NCBI RefSeq assembly: GCF_002795865.1 | Contig: NZ_CP024920.1 | Location: forward strand, 2,639,001-2,703,000 | Origin: Qipengyuania seohaensis | GTDB lineage: Bacteria > Pseudomonadota > Alphaproteobacteria > Sphingomonadales > Sphingomonadaceae | Length of the DNA stretch: 64,000 bases | Direction: 5' to 3' | Part shown: positions 1 through 7,342 of the stretch, in pieces | Layout of the letters: each line of letters begins with the position of its first letter | Numbering within the stretch: position 1 is the first letter of the stretch | Notes under the pieces: generated by a model | What the model was told of the DNA's origin: nothing | Database searches by the model: none | What the model saw: the letters and a program-made list of their open reading frames with translations, nothing else | Position numbers and translations under genes: made by a program

Positions 1-136
1 CAACGAGCCACAGCGACCCGGCCCAGACCAGCAGGATCACCGCGACGACGAAAAAAGGGATCTCGAGCACGAGAAGACCGATGGCCGTCGCAATCGCCAG
101 GGCAAAGGCGGACCAGGGAAAGGAGCGCGCGCTCAT
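1..136 (-). CDS. N-terminal fragment of a small membrane protein (runs off the window)
   Basis: Reading the minus strand from an ATG at 136 gives an open frame to the window edge (45 codons). The peptide starts MSARSFPWSAFALAIATA and is almost entirely hydrophobic, with two likely membrane segments (about residues 8-25 and 28-45). I do not recognise the family. The remaining C-terminal part lies outside the window, so neither length nor function can be judged. Confidence 0.5.
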   Translation of the reverse strand, partial: MSARSFPWSAFALAIATAIGLLVLEIPFFVVAVILLVWAGSLWLV

Positions 137-201
137 GCCAAGCCGCTTAGCTTGCCGCGTTTGCCTGCGCCAGCCGTAATCGGAGCGAAGTTTGCGAGAA
201 G

Positions 202-276
202 TGGTGACCCGTACGGGAATCGAACCCGTGTTTCAGCCGTGAAAGGGCCGCGTCCTAACCGCTAGACGAACGGGCC
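202..276 (-). tRNA. tRNA-Glu (UUC), copy 1
   Basis: A full 75-nt cloverleaf reads on the minus strand, beginning GGCCCGUUCGUCUAGCGGUU and ending with an encoded CCA (202-204). The seven-base acceptor stem pairs GGCCCGU with ACGGGUC. The anticodon loop centred on CCUUUCACGG gives anticodon UUC (glutamate). It is identical to the second copy 46 nt away, and both lie downstream of one strong promoter-like site. Confidence 0.97.
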
Positions 277-322
277 ACACATGTGGCGCTTTGCGCGGAT
301 TGCAGATGCAATAACGCCACCG

Positions 323-397
323 TGGTGACCCGTACGGGAATCGAACCCGTGTTTCAGCCGTGAAAGGGCCGCGTCCTAACCGCTAGACGAACGGGCC
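323..397 (-). tRNA. tRNA-Glu (UUC), copy 2
   Basis: This 75-nt cloverleaf is identical to the copy at 202-276, with the same UUC anticodon and encoded CCA. It is the promoter-proximal copy of a likely two-tRNA transcript on the minus strand. The 46-nt spacer between copies contains no gene. Confidence 0.97.
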
Positions 398-429
398 ACA
401 CCCGTTGCCGGGTCGGTGGCGTGGCGGGG

Positions 430-458
430 CACTTAGGCGGGGGCGTCGAAAGCGTCAA
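430..458 (-). promoter_or_regulatory. Promoter of the tRNA-Glu pair
   Basis: On the minus strand a -35 hexamer TTGACG (453-458) is followed after 17 nt by TAAGTG (430-435), about 33 nt upstream of the first tRNA-Glu. Spacing is ideal for a housekeeping sigma factor. The TA-A/G-G type -10 recurs in front of other genes of this window. Confidence 0.6.
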
Positions 459-482
459 GCCTCGAATTGTGCAACTTGCGGA

Positions 483-2270
483 TCAGTCTGCGAAAGCTGC
501 GTCTTCGAGGTGCAGCTCCGCTTGCGGGCGACTGCCCCAATCGTCGATCTTCGCGCGGCCTGCCAGCCACAAGCGGCGTCCGCGCGAGCCATGGAGCAGG
601 GCCTGGCCCATTTCGCTATCGGCCGCCCGAAACGCGATCCCCTTGAAGCTTTTTCCGTCATCACCGCTGGCGATCAGGCGTACGTGATCCGTTCCGACGA
701 TATCGCATTTTACGAGCCGGACCGGGCCGACCGCGACCCTCGGTCCAGGCCAGCCCACGCCGTATGGGCCGCCGGCATCGAGCGATTCGACCAGCTCGGG
801 TGTAAGACCCCCGGGAGCGACCGCGATATCGAGTAACATCTCGAGATTGTCAGATGCCCGGACGACGGCTTGTTCGAGATGGCTGTCCAGCCATTCGGCC
901 AATGCATCGATCTTGTCGGCATCGACGGTAAGGCCAGCGGCCATGGCGTGTCCGCCGCCCTTGACCAGCAATCCTTCCTCGCAGGCACGGATAATGGCAG
1001 CGCCCAGATCGACCCCGGGGATCGAGCGTCCGGATCCTTTGCCTTCACCCGATGCCGCGTCCACCGCGATGACGAGGGACGGTTTCCCGGTCTTCTCCTT
1101 TATCCGTCCTGCCACGATGCCGATAACCCCGGGGTGCCAGCCTTCGCCGTTGAGCACGTGAACGGCGCGATTGTGCTGGGCGGCCAGTTGCTCTTCCGCC
1201 GCCTGCTGGACTTCTGCCTCGATGGCGCGCCGTTCTTCGTTGAGTGCGGAAAGCTGAGCGGCAATCTGCGCAGCTTCCTCTGGATCCTGCGTGGTTAGCA
1301 ATCTGACACCGAGCGTGGATTCTCCGACCCGCCCACCCGCATTGATGCGCGGTCCCAGCGCGAACCCGAGATCGGAGCAAACGGGGCTGCGCTTCAGGCG
1401 GCTGGCATCGATAAGTGCGGCCATTCCCGTATTGGCGCGCTTGCCCATTACCTTGAGCCCTTGCGCAACGAACGCGCGGTTGAGGCCGTGCAACGCCGCC
1501 ACATCGGCGACTGTGCCCAGCGCGACGAGATCAAGTAAGGCCAGCAGGTCGGGTGCGGTGCGGTCTTCGAAATAACCGCTGTTGCGCAGTGTGCGGACGA
1601 CTGCGATGGCGAGCAGGAATGCCACGCCAACCGCCGCAAGGTGCCCATGGGCCGCGGCAAGGTCGTTTTCGTCGAGCCGGTTCGGATTCACCAGCGCGAC
1701 CGTGCGCGGCAGTTCAGGCGAGCATTTGTGGTGGTCGACAACGATCACGTCGATGCCTGCATCGCTTGCCATCGAAAGCGCGTCGTGTGCCATTGCACCG
1801 CAGTCGACAGTAACCACGAGGCTGGACCCGGCCTGACCCAGCTTGACCAATGCTTCGCCGGATGGCCCGTAACCTTCCAGCAGCCGGTCCGGAATATAAT
1901 AGTCCGCGTCGACGCCGAGTTCGCGAAGCAACCTGATCAGCAGCGCAGAGCTGGTCGCTCCATCCACATCGTAATCCCCGTAGACGGTAATCTTCTCTCC
2001 GGTGAGGACGGCCTGCGCAAGCCGCTCGGCTGCCACGTCCATGTCGTTAAACTCGGACGGATCGGGAAGGAAATCGCGCAGCGTCGGGGTCATGTGGCGC
2101 TCGATGTCCTGTGCATCGACACCCCGGGCAAGCAGGATCTGGCGCAAGATGTCCTGCCCGTCCGAGAAATTGCCCTGTCCCAGATCCATATTGCCGCCGC
2201 GCCACCGCCAAGCCTTTCCGGTGAGCGAGCGTGAGACGCCGTAGACGTAAGGTAGCGCAGATGTAGCCAT
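483..2270 (-). CDS. recJ: Single-stranded-DNA-specific exonuclease RecJ
   Basis: RecJ degrades single-stranded DNA 5' to 3' in recombinational and mismatch repair in the cytoplasm. The 595-residue protein has the DHH-family metal motifs in order: GDYDVDGATS near residues 98-107, VTVDCGA near 153-159 and VVDHH at 177-181. The DHHA1 region carries GGGHAMAAGL near residues 440-450, and an OB-like C-terminal part follows. Length matches the family (about 570-600). The gene is transcribed away from the flavodoxin-like gene and toward the tRNA-Glu pair. An alternative start at Met28 is possible, because the first 27 residues are not typical. Confidence 0.96.
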   Translation of the reverse strand: MATSALPYVYGVSRSLTGKAWRWRGGNMDLGQGNFSDGQDILRQILLARGVDAQDIERHMTPTLRDFLPDPSEFNDMDVAAERLAQAVLTGEKITVYGDYDVDGATSSALLIRLLRELGVDADYYIPDRLLEGYGPSGEALVKLGQAGSSLVVTVDCGAMAHDALSMASDAGIDVIVVDHHKCSPELPRTVALVNPNRLDENDLAAAHGHLAAVGVAFLLAIAVVRTLRNSGYFEDRTAPDLLALLDLVALGTVADVAALHGLNRAFVAQGLKVMGKRANTGMAALIDASRLKRSPVCSDLGFALGPRINAGGRVGESTLGVRLLTTQDPEEAAQIAAQLSALNEERRAIEAEVQQAAEEQLAAQHNRAVHVLNGEGWHPGVIGIVAGRIKEKTGKPSLVIAVDAASGEGKGSGRSIPGVDLGAAIIRACEEGLLVKGGGHAMAAGLTVDADKIDALAEWLDSHLEQAVVRASDNLEMLLDIAVAPGGLTPELVESLDAGGPYGVGWPGPRVAVGPVRLVKCDIVGTDHVRLIASGDDGKSFKGIAFRAADSEMGQALLHGSRGRRLWLAGRAKIDDWGSRPQAELHLEDAAFAD

Positions 2271-2355
2271 GCGCCGATCTTACCCGTTCGGGGAGGCTTG
2301 CAGCAAGCCGTCCGGCATTGACAATCGACAGTCACGCGTGATGGTCTGGCGCAGG

Positions 2356-2841
2356 ATGCAGACCCGGTCACTACTCATCATCTGGCACAGTCGAACCGGC
2401 GCCAGCAAGGCGCTGGCGGAAGCTGCGCACAAGGGGGCGGACGGGGATGCCATTCTGATGAGCGCGGAGGATGTCCAACCGAAGGACATACTCGCGGCTT
2501 CCGGCTACCTGTTCATCTGTCCGGAAAATCTCGCCACCATGAGCGGCTGTATGAAGGAGATGTTCGACCGGTGTTATTATCCGGTCCTCGGCAGGATCGA
2601 AGGCCGGGCCTACGCGACAATCATCGCCGCAGGTTCCGACGGTGAGGGCGCGCAGCGGCAGATCGATCGCATAGCCAAAGGCTGGCGACTGAAACGGGTT
2701 GCCGATCATGTCATAGTCAATACCGATGCGCAGACGCCGGAAGCCATCCTGGCTCCGAAACTCCTTGAAAGTAGAAACTTATCAAAGGCTAAAGCACTGG
2801 GTGAGGCATTTGCTGAAGGATTACGTCACGGCATTTTTTGA
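2356..2841 (+). CDS. Flavodoxin / NAD(P)H-dependent FMN reductase-like protein
   Basis: The 161-residue product begins with a beta strand and the FMN phosphate-binding loop, IIWHSRTGASKALAEA. Further flavodoxin-fold features follow: YLFICPENLATMSG (the usual loop before the FMN ring) and a CMKEMFDRCYY helix. It is probably a small cytoplasmic electron carrier or reductase; the substrate is unknown. I chose the ATG at 2356 because the fold begins right after it; an in-frame ATG at 2341 is an alternative. The last 25 codons use AT-rich codons unlike the neighbours. It is divergent from recJ. Confidence 0.75.
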   Translation: MQTRSLLIIWHSRTGASKALAEAAHKGADGDAILMSAEDVQPKDILAASGYLFICPENLATMSGCMKEMFDRCYYPVLGRIEGRAYATIIAAGSDGEGAQRQIDRIAKGWRLKRVADHVIVNTDAQTPEAILAPKLLESRNLSKAKALGEAFAEGLRHGIF

Positions 2842-2948
2842 AGAATGTTTATTGATCCGAATTGGACGTTATTCGGCGCAAGCCCCTCGACGCAATTCAG
2901 CTTTTCGCTAAAGGCACAGGGAAGAGGGACGGGGATTTTGGACGCGCA

Positions 2949-3755
2949 ATGACTGAGGGGTCAGAAGGTATTTTCGATCGCTCAGAAAGTGTGGGCGCAG
3001 TATTCCTGATTTTCGATCGCTCCCGTCGGCCGGATAGGTCCGCCCTGATCGAATCTGTCTCCACCATTCAGGGAGTGACGATAAGCCACGATCCTTACAG
3101 GCGTGATTCCGCCCACAGCCATGCGCGTGAAAGCGTCCGATCGATCCCGGATGGGACCTGGCTGGAATTGTTACAGTGGGGAATGACGTTCGATTGCCTC
3201 GGTCTTTCGCCAGGTCCGGGGGTATTTATTCCAGCGATCGAATACCGATTGAATATCCCGGTGGATCAGAACTTCGGCGCGTTCGAGGCAATTGCCATCA
3301 CGCCCGGGCCGCATTTGGCCGATGCCGCGAACAGCCTTCCGGTCGTTCGGGCACTGCTAGACCTAGCGGCGCAGCTGGCGAGCCATCTCGAAAGTGTCGA
3401 AGCTATCTCATGGGGGCCGGCCAGAACCGCGATGCCTCCTGAATTCTTCAACTCGGCGATTACCTCCTGGATCGAAGGCGGGCCGTTTCCCGCGCTTTGC
3501 CTGACCGGTTTCAAAGTCGATCCCCAAGGCCGTCTCCACACCGACGGGATGGAATGGTTCGTGGGGAGGGAGATCGTTCTCTCTGCCGAACTATCGCGAG
3601 ATCGTACTTCTGCGACGCGCATAGCCATGCGCGTAATCCATGAAATCGTGGCGATAGGACGGCTGGATACACTTGTCGAAATGTCGACCGAGGACGGCAC
3701 GAAGCTGTCGCTCGAGCCGATCGATGGAAACCTGATCGTGAGAAGTTCGATGTAA
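2949..3755 (+). CDS. Conserved hypothetical protein, possibly DUF4261-like
   Basis: This 268-residue protein has no signal peptide or membrane segment, so it is likely cytoplasmic. The C-terminal part has the pattern AISWGPARTAMPPEFF, a Trp-containing helix, then HTDGMEWFVGREIVLS and a final DGTKLSLEPIDGN. That order recalls the DUF4261 family, but I cannot confirm membership. The ATG at 2949 is preferred over an upstream in-frame TTG at 2862. It ends only 10 nt before the AHH-type gene, whose ribosome-binding site overlaps the end of this frame, so the two are probably co-transcribed and may be functionally paired. Function unknown. Confidence 0.6.
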   Translation: MTEGSEGIFDRSESVGAVFLIFDRSRRPDRSALIESVSTIQGVTISHDPYRRDSAHSHARESVRSIPDGTWLELLQWGMTFDCLGLSPGPGVFIPAIEYRLNIPVDQNFGAFEAIAITPGPHLADAANSLPVVRALLDLAAQLASHLESVEAISWGPARTAMPPEFFNSAITSWIEGGPFPALCLTGFKVDPQGRLHTDGMEWFVGREIVLSAELSRDRTSATRIAMRVIHEIVAIGRLDTLVEMSTEDGTKLSLEPIDGNLIVRSSM

Positions 3756-3765
3756 GGAAGTCGCT

Positions 3766-4287
3766 TTGGGTCGCCCCACATCCTTGGACCGGCGCTTTCG
3801 CGTGCCTTTTCGTGCGGTCAACCGCCGCGGCACGCAAGGGCATGATCCTGCCATGCAACGCCATCATTTGCTGCCCCGGCAGCTGCTGAACCGAACGTGC
3901 TTCGGATCGATGTTCGCCGTCTTGGGTCGGGAACGCATCGGCTTCGATGATTTCCGGATCAACGGATTGCTCTTGCCGTCCTGCGAAAGTGTTGCGCGGC
4001 GGACCGCCCTACCGCTCCATCGCGGGCCGCATCGAGACTACAATTCCATGGTTATAGAGCGCGTTGGCGAGATCGAAGCGACGTGGGCAGCGCTTCGTGT
4101 CTCAGACTGCGAAGCCGCCGGGCATGCAGCCATCGACCAGTTACACACGCTGCAAAACACGCTGCGCAAGCAGCTCCTGGACGAAACCCGCCCGATCCAG
4201 CTCAATAGCAAGGACCCGGTCGGGCCGGGTGTCGACTTCACGGATCTCGACGCGATGTCCGAAATCCTTTGGGCGGCTGCAGCCTAA
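3766..4287 (+). CDS. AHH-family (HNH/Endo VII superfamily) nuclease-like protein
   Basis: The 173-residue product carries QRHHLLPRQLL (His33, His34) followed by GFDDFRINGLLLP and LPLHRGPHRDYNSMV (His85, His89, Tyr92, Asn93). This arrangement fits the AHH branch of the HNH/Endonuclease VII superfamily, known from polymorphic toxins and from stand-alone alphaproteobacterial proteins. A helical tail follows. The start is a TTG at 3766 with a good AAGGA site 7 nt upstream; an ATG at 3853 would remove residues 1-29 but keep the HH motif. The stop overlaps the convergent nitronate monooxygenase gene. Nuclease activity is inferred from the motif only. Confidence 0.65.
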   Translation: MGRPTSLDRRFRVPFRAVNRRGTQGHDPAMQRHHLLPRQLLNRTCFGSMFAVLGRERIGFDDFRINGLLLPSCESVARRTALPLHRGPHRDYNSMVIERVGEIEATWAALRVSDCEAAGHAAIDQLHTLQNTLRKQLLDETRPIQLNSKDPVGPGVDFTDLDAMSEILWAAAA

Positions 4288-5252
4288 CTCGTCGCTTCCA
4301 GGAGCGCCTTCTTGGCAGCGATATATTCGCTTTCGAGGCGGGCGACCATGTCTTCGACAGGTGCGACGCTTTTCACAGTTCCGATCCCCTGGCCCGAACC
4401 CCAGATGTCCTTCCAGGCCTTGGCCTTGGTATTGCCGCCACTGCCGAAGTTCATCTTGCTCGGATCGCTCTGCGGAAGATTTTCGGGATCGAGACCGGCG
4501 TTCTCGATGCTGGAACGAAGATAGTTGCCATGCACGCCGGTAAAGAGGTTCGAGTAGACGATGCCGTCGGCACTGCCTTCCACAATGCCTTCCTTGTAGC
4601 CTTCGACAGCGTTGGCTTCCTCGGTCGCGATCCAGGGCGAGCCGATGTAGGCGAAATCAGCTCCGAGTGCCTGCGCCGCAAGGATGGAACGGCCGTGTGC
4701 TATCGAGCCTGACAAGGCCACCAGCCCGTCGAACCATTCGCGGATTTCCTGCATGAGCGCGAAGGGGCTGAGCGTGCCTGCGTGGCCGCCCGCGCCGGCA
4801 GCAACCGGGATCAGGCCGTCCGCGCCCTTCTCGATGGCCTTGTGTGCGAAGCGATTGTTGATCACGTCGTGCATCGTGATCCCGCCCCAGCCGCGCACGG
4901 CATCGAAGATCTCCTCACGTGCTCCGAGCGAAGTGATGACGAGCGGGACCTGCCACTTTGCGCAGGTCGCCATGTCGGCTTCGATACGGTCGTTCGAGCG
5001 ATGAACGATCTGGTTGACCGCGAACGGGGCCGCAGGGCGATCGGGGTGCTCACGGTTATGTGCGGCAAGCTCTTCGGTTATGCGATGAAGCCACTCGTCC
5101 AATTCGCTTTGCGGGCGAGCATTGAGCGCGGGAAAGCTGCCGACGATGCCTGCCTTGCACTGTGCGATCACGAGTTCGGGACCGGACACGATGAAGAGCG
5201 GAGACCCGATTACCGGGATTCGCAGCTTGTCGAAAGGGGCGGGCAGGCTCAT
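4284..5252 (-). CDS. Nitronate monooxygenase (2-nitropropane dioxygenase family)
   Basis: This is an FMN-dependent TIM-barrel enzyme that oxidises alkyl nitronates, probably in detoxification. The 322-residue sequence starts MSLPAPFDKLRIPVIGSPLF and has the family glycine-rich phosphate-binding region GADGLIPVAAGAGGHAG (about residues 144-160) and the ADFAYIGSPWIATEEA element. Length is typical. The start ATG is clear. Its 3' end overlaps that of the AHH gene (convergent). The amidohydrolase gene lies upstream on the same strand with an 81-nt gap. Confidence 0.88.
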   Translation of the reverse strand: MSLPAPFDKLRIPVIGSPLFIVSGPELVIAQCKAGIVGSFPALNARPQSELDEWLHRITEELAAHNREHPDRPAAPFAVNQIVHRSNDRIEADMATCAKWQVPLVITSLGAREEIFDAVRGWGGITMHDVINNRFAHKAIEKGADGLIPVAAGAGGHAGTLSPFALMQEIREWFDGLVALSGSIAHGRSILAAQALGADFAYIGSPWIATEEANAVEGYKEGIVEGSADGIVYSNLFTGVHGNYLRSSIENAGLDPENLPQSDPSKMNFGSGGNTKAKAWKDIWGSGQGIGTVKSVAPVEDMVARLESEYIAAKKALLEATS

Positions 5253-5333
5253 GCGGTAAGGCTCCTCATCTCTTATGAAGGTGCACGCCTATGGCGCGCC
5301 TCGCCGCTTGTCGAGGCTGACGTTACGTAAACG

Positions 5334-6383
5334 TCAGTGTCCTGCCTGCAATGCTTCGATGCCATAGATGCGCGCCGCCGTGCCTGCGAACAGAGCGCGC
5401 TTCTCGTCCGGCGAGTGTCCTTGCGCAAGCCGCTTGAACGCGTTCCACAACACCGGATAGCTCGCCCCCCATCGATCGACAGGGTAGTTGCTTTCGAACA
5501 TGGCGCGCTCTGGGCCGAAGCTTTCGATGCAGGTCTCGATGTACGGGCGCCACAGCGCGGCCAAGTGGTCCGAGCCAAGATCCTTGGCCGGTCCTTCTTC
5601 GGGCATCCCGCAGAAGGCCATAGCCAGCCCGCCCAATTTGATGGTCACGTTCGGACATTCGGCAAGCGCATGGATCGACCGGCGCCACCGGTCGAAGTTC
5701 TCGTGCAGTTTCCCGCGATAGCTGGCGATATTCAGCGGCGTACCGCAGTGGTCGAGGATTATCTGCTGGTCGGGAAATGCCCGTGCAAGATCGATCACGT
5801 CGCCGAGCTGCGGCTCCAGCAGCCATGCGTCGAAGGTGAGGTCATATTCTGTATATGCGGCAAAGCCGGCCCGGAATTCATCGCTTAGATAAAGACCCTC
5901 CGGAGCGTGGAAAGGCGGGCCAAGGACCTCGGGATCGGCATCCCAAGCACTGGCATGACGGATGCCGCGAAACCGCCCGTTGCCGGCTGCAACCAGGGCT
6001 TCGACGACCGGCTTGACCTTGTCGCCAAGGGTAAGGTCGGCATGGCCGACGATACCGGCGCAGGGACGGAACTCGCCGTAGAGGCCGCTGGCTCCCTGCG
6101 CGGCGACGCCGTTGACGAACTCGACCTCGCCTACGCTCTTCATCGCGTCATCGCGGCCGGCATCGTAGAATGCGCCGCATTCCATGAAGACAGTGCCGAC
6201 GATATTATGGCCTGTGGCGGTGTCGGCTAGCAGTTCGTCGAACGTGTAGTAGTCAGCTCCGGCAATCGCCTCGATGAAGTCGTGGCGCGGTTCTGGAAAA
6301 GAGGGGACCAGGGGCCTGAGATCCCATAGGTGGTGATGCGGATCGATGATCGGCAGTTCTGGCTCGAGTATCTCTTCCATCAT
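5334..6383 (-). CDS. Amidohydrolase family 2 (metal-dependent hydrolase)
   Basis: The 349-residue product begins with the signature DPHHHLWD (about residues 14-21), the metal-binding start of the amidohydrolase-2/ACMSD-like TIM barrel. A later ILDHCGTPL carries the third metal-ligand histidine and MFESNYPVDRW the final catalytic Asp region. Such enzymes hydrolyse lactones or decarboxylate cyclic acids; the substrate cannot be read from sequence. Two adjacent ATG codons (6381 and 6378) are possible starts. It lies between nitronate monooxygenase and the stress-type gene on the same strand, with a 21-nt gap to the latter. Confidence 0.85.
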   Translation of the reverse strand: MMEEILEPELPIIDPHHHLWDLRPLVPSFPEPRHDFIEAIAGADYYTFDELLADTATGHNIVGTVFMECGAFYDAGRDDAMKSVGEVEFVNGVAAQGASGLYGEFRPCAGIVGHADLTLGDKVKPVVEALVAAGNGRFRGIRHASAWDADPEVLGPPFHAPEGLYLSDEFRAGFAAYTEYDLTFDAWLLEPQLGDVIDLARAFPDQQIILDHCGTPLNIASYRGKLHENFDRWRRSIHALAECPNVTIKLGGLAMAFCGMPEEGPAKDLGSDHLAALWRPYIETCIESFGPERAMFESNYPVDRWGASYPVLWNAFKRLAQGHSPDEKRALFAGTAARIYGIEALQAGH

Positions 6384-6404
6384 CCCTCATCTCCCCGTGT
6401 GTAA

Positions 6405-7235
6405 TCAAGATAGACCGCCCGAATCCAGTCCTGCGGTCTTTCCGCCCGCATTGTCGAGCGTTTGGTGAACTTTTGCAGGGTCGCATTTCGCATCGACGCA
6501 GTCGACCGAAACGAAAACCCGTCCTTTTCGGATTTCCTGTTCGTAGAGGGTGGCTGCCACGCCATCGACGTCATGATCAGTCAGCATCTTCGCGATGCCG
6601 CTGCCGGTCGCGCCGACAATACCGGAAAAGGCAGCGACCGACGAAAAAGCCGAGGCGGTGAGGGCTCCTGCCACCGCTATGGGGCCGACACCCGGTATAA
6701 AGAGAATGGCCGTGCCCAGCATCGCGCCCGCAAGTCCGCCGCCTGCCATGGCAGATGCAATTCCGAGATAACCGTGGCCTTCGGACGGCTTGTAATCTGC
6801 ATCGAGATACTGGCTCGTGCGCCACACCATCGATACCGCTTTATCGGGAATGCCGTCTTCGCGCAGCTTTTCGACTGCGGCCTCTGCAGATTCCGAGCCC
6901 TCGAATACAGCCGTTACAACCCGCGCGGAGTTGGAGCGCATATGACGACGCGCTTCGAGGAAAGCCTTTGCGAACCGATCCCTCTCCGCGTCGACGCCAA
7001 ACGTGACGCGCAGACCTGCGGAGTCGTGCAGCTTCTTTACACTCGGGGAGCGTGGATGCCGGAAAAGCGTACGCAGGAGCATATCGACAGTGGAAGGGCG
7101 CAGAACCGAGTTAGTGCCGCGGTTGATCCATTCCATGTGACGCGGACGGGGATGGGCCCGCTCCAGGTAGTAGAGCGCCGGAAGGTTATCAGCTTTGATG
7201 ACGTAGAAGGGGTCTTCCAACGGAGCGCGTCTCAT
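6405..7235 (-). CDS. Stress-type protein with YflT/17M-like fold and glycine-rich membrane insert
   Basis: The 276-residue protein has an N-terminal part of about 105 residues that I do not recognise. A second part resembles general-stress 17M/YflT or DUF1269-type proteins: ARVVTAVFEGSESAEAAVEKL, a hydrophobic glycine/alanine-rich stretch around LFIPGVGPIAVAGALTASAF, and a closing strand KGRVFVSVDC. The insert may associate with membrane. The start at 7235 is an ATG after an AT-rich region; internal Met34, Met52 or Met97 are alternatives if the N-terminal part is not real. Function in bacteria is poorly defined. Confidence 0.65.
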   Translation of the reverse strand: MRRAPLEDPFYVIKADNLPALYYLERAHPRPRHMEWINRGTNSVLRPSTVDMLLRTLFRHPRSPSVKKLHDSAGLRVTFGVDAERDRFAKAFLEARRHMRSNSARVVTAVFEGSESAEAAVEKLREDGIPDKAVSMVWRTSQYLDADYKPSEGHGYLGIASAMAGGGLAGAMLGTAILFIPGVGPIAVAGALTASAFSSVAAFSGIVGATGSGIAKMLTDHDVDGVAATLYEQEIRKGRVFVSVDCVDAKCDPAKVHQTLDNAGGKTAGLDSGGLS

Positions 7236-7342
7236 CCAGCGGCGATAACAGCCTGTTTTAATGCGATAGTGACCCTGCCTCTACCATACACGCTAACATT
7301 TGATTGTATACATCAAGCATCTAATCCCGAGATGGGACAGTC

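Noticed and set aside
202-397. Tandem tRNA-Glu as an integration (att) site
   Set aside because: No integrase, phage genes or composition change nearby; the duplication is simply two complete tRNA genes.
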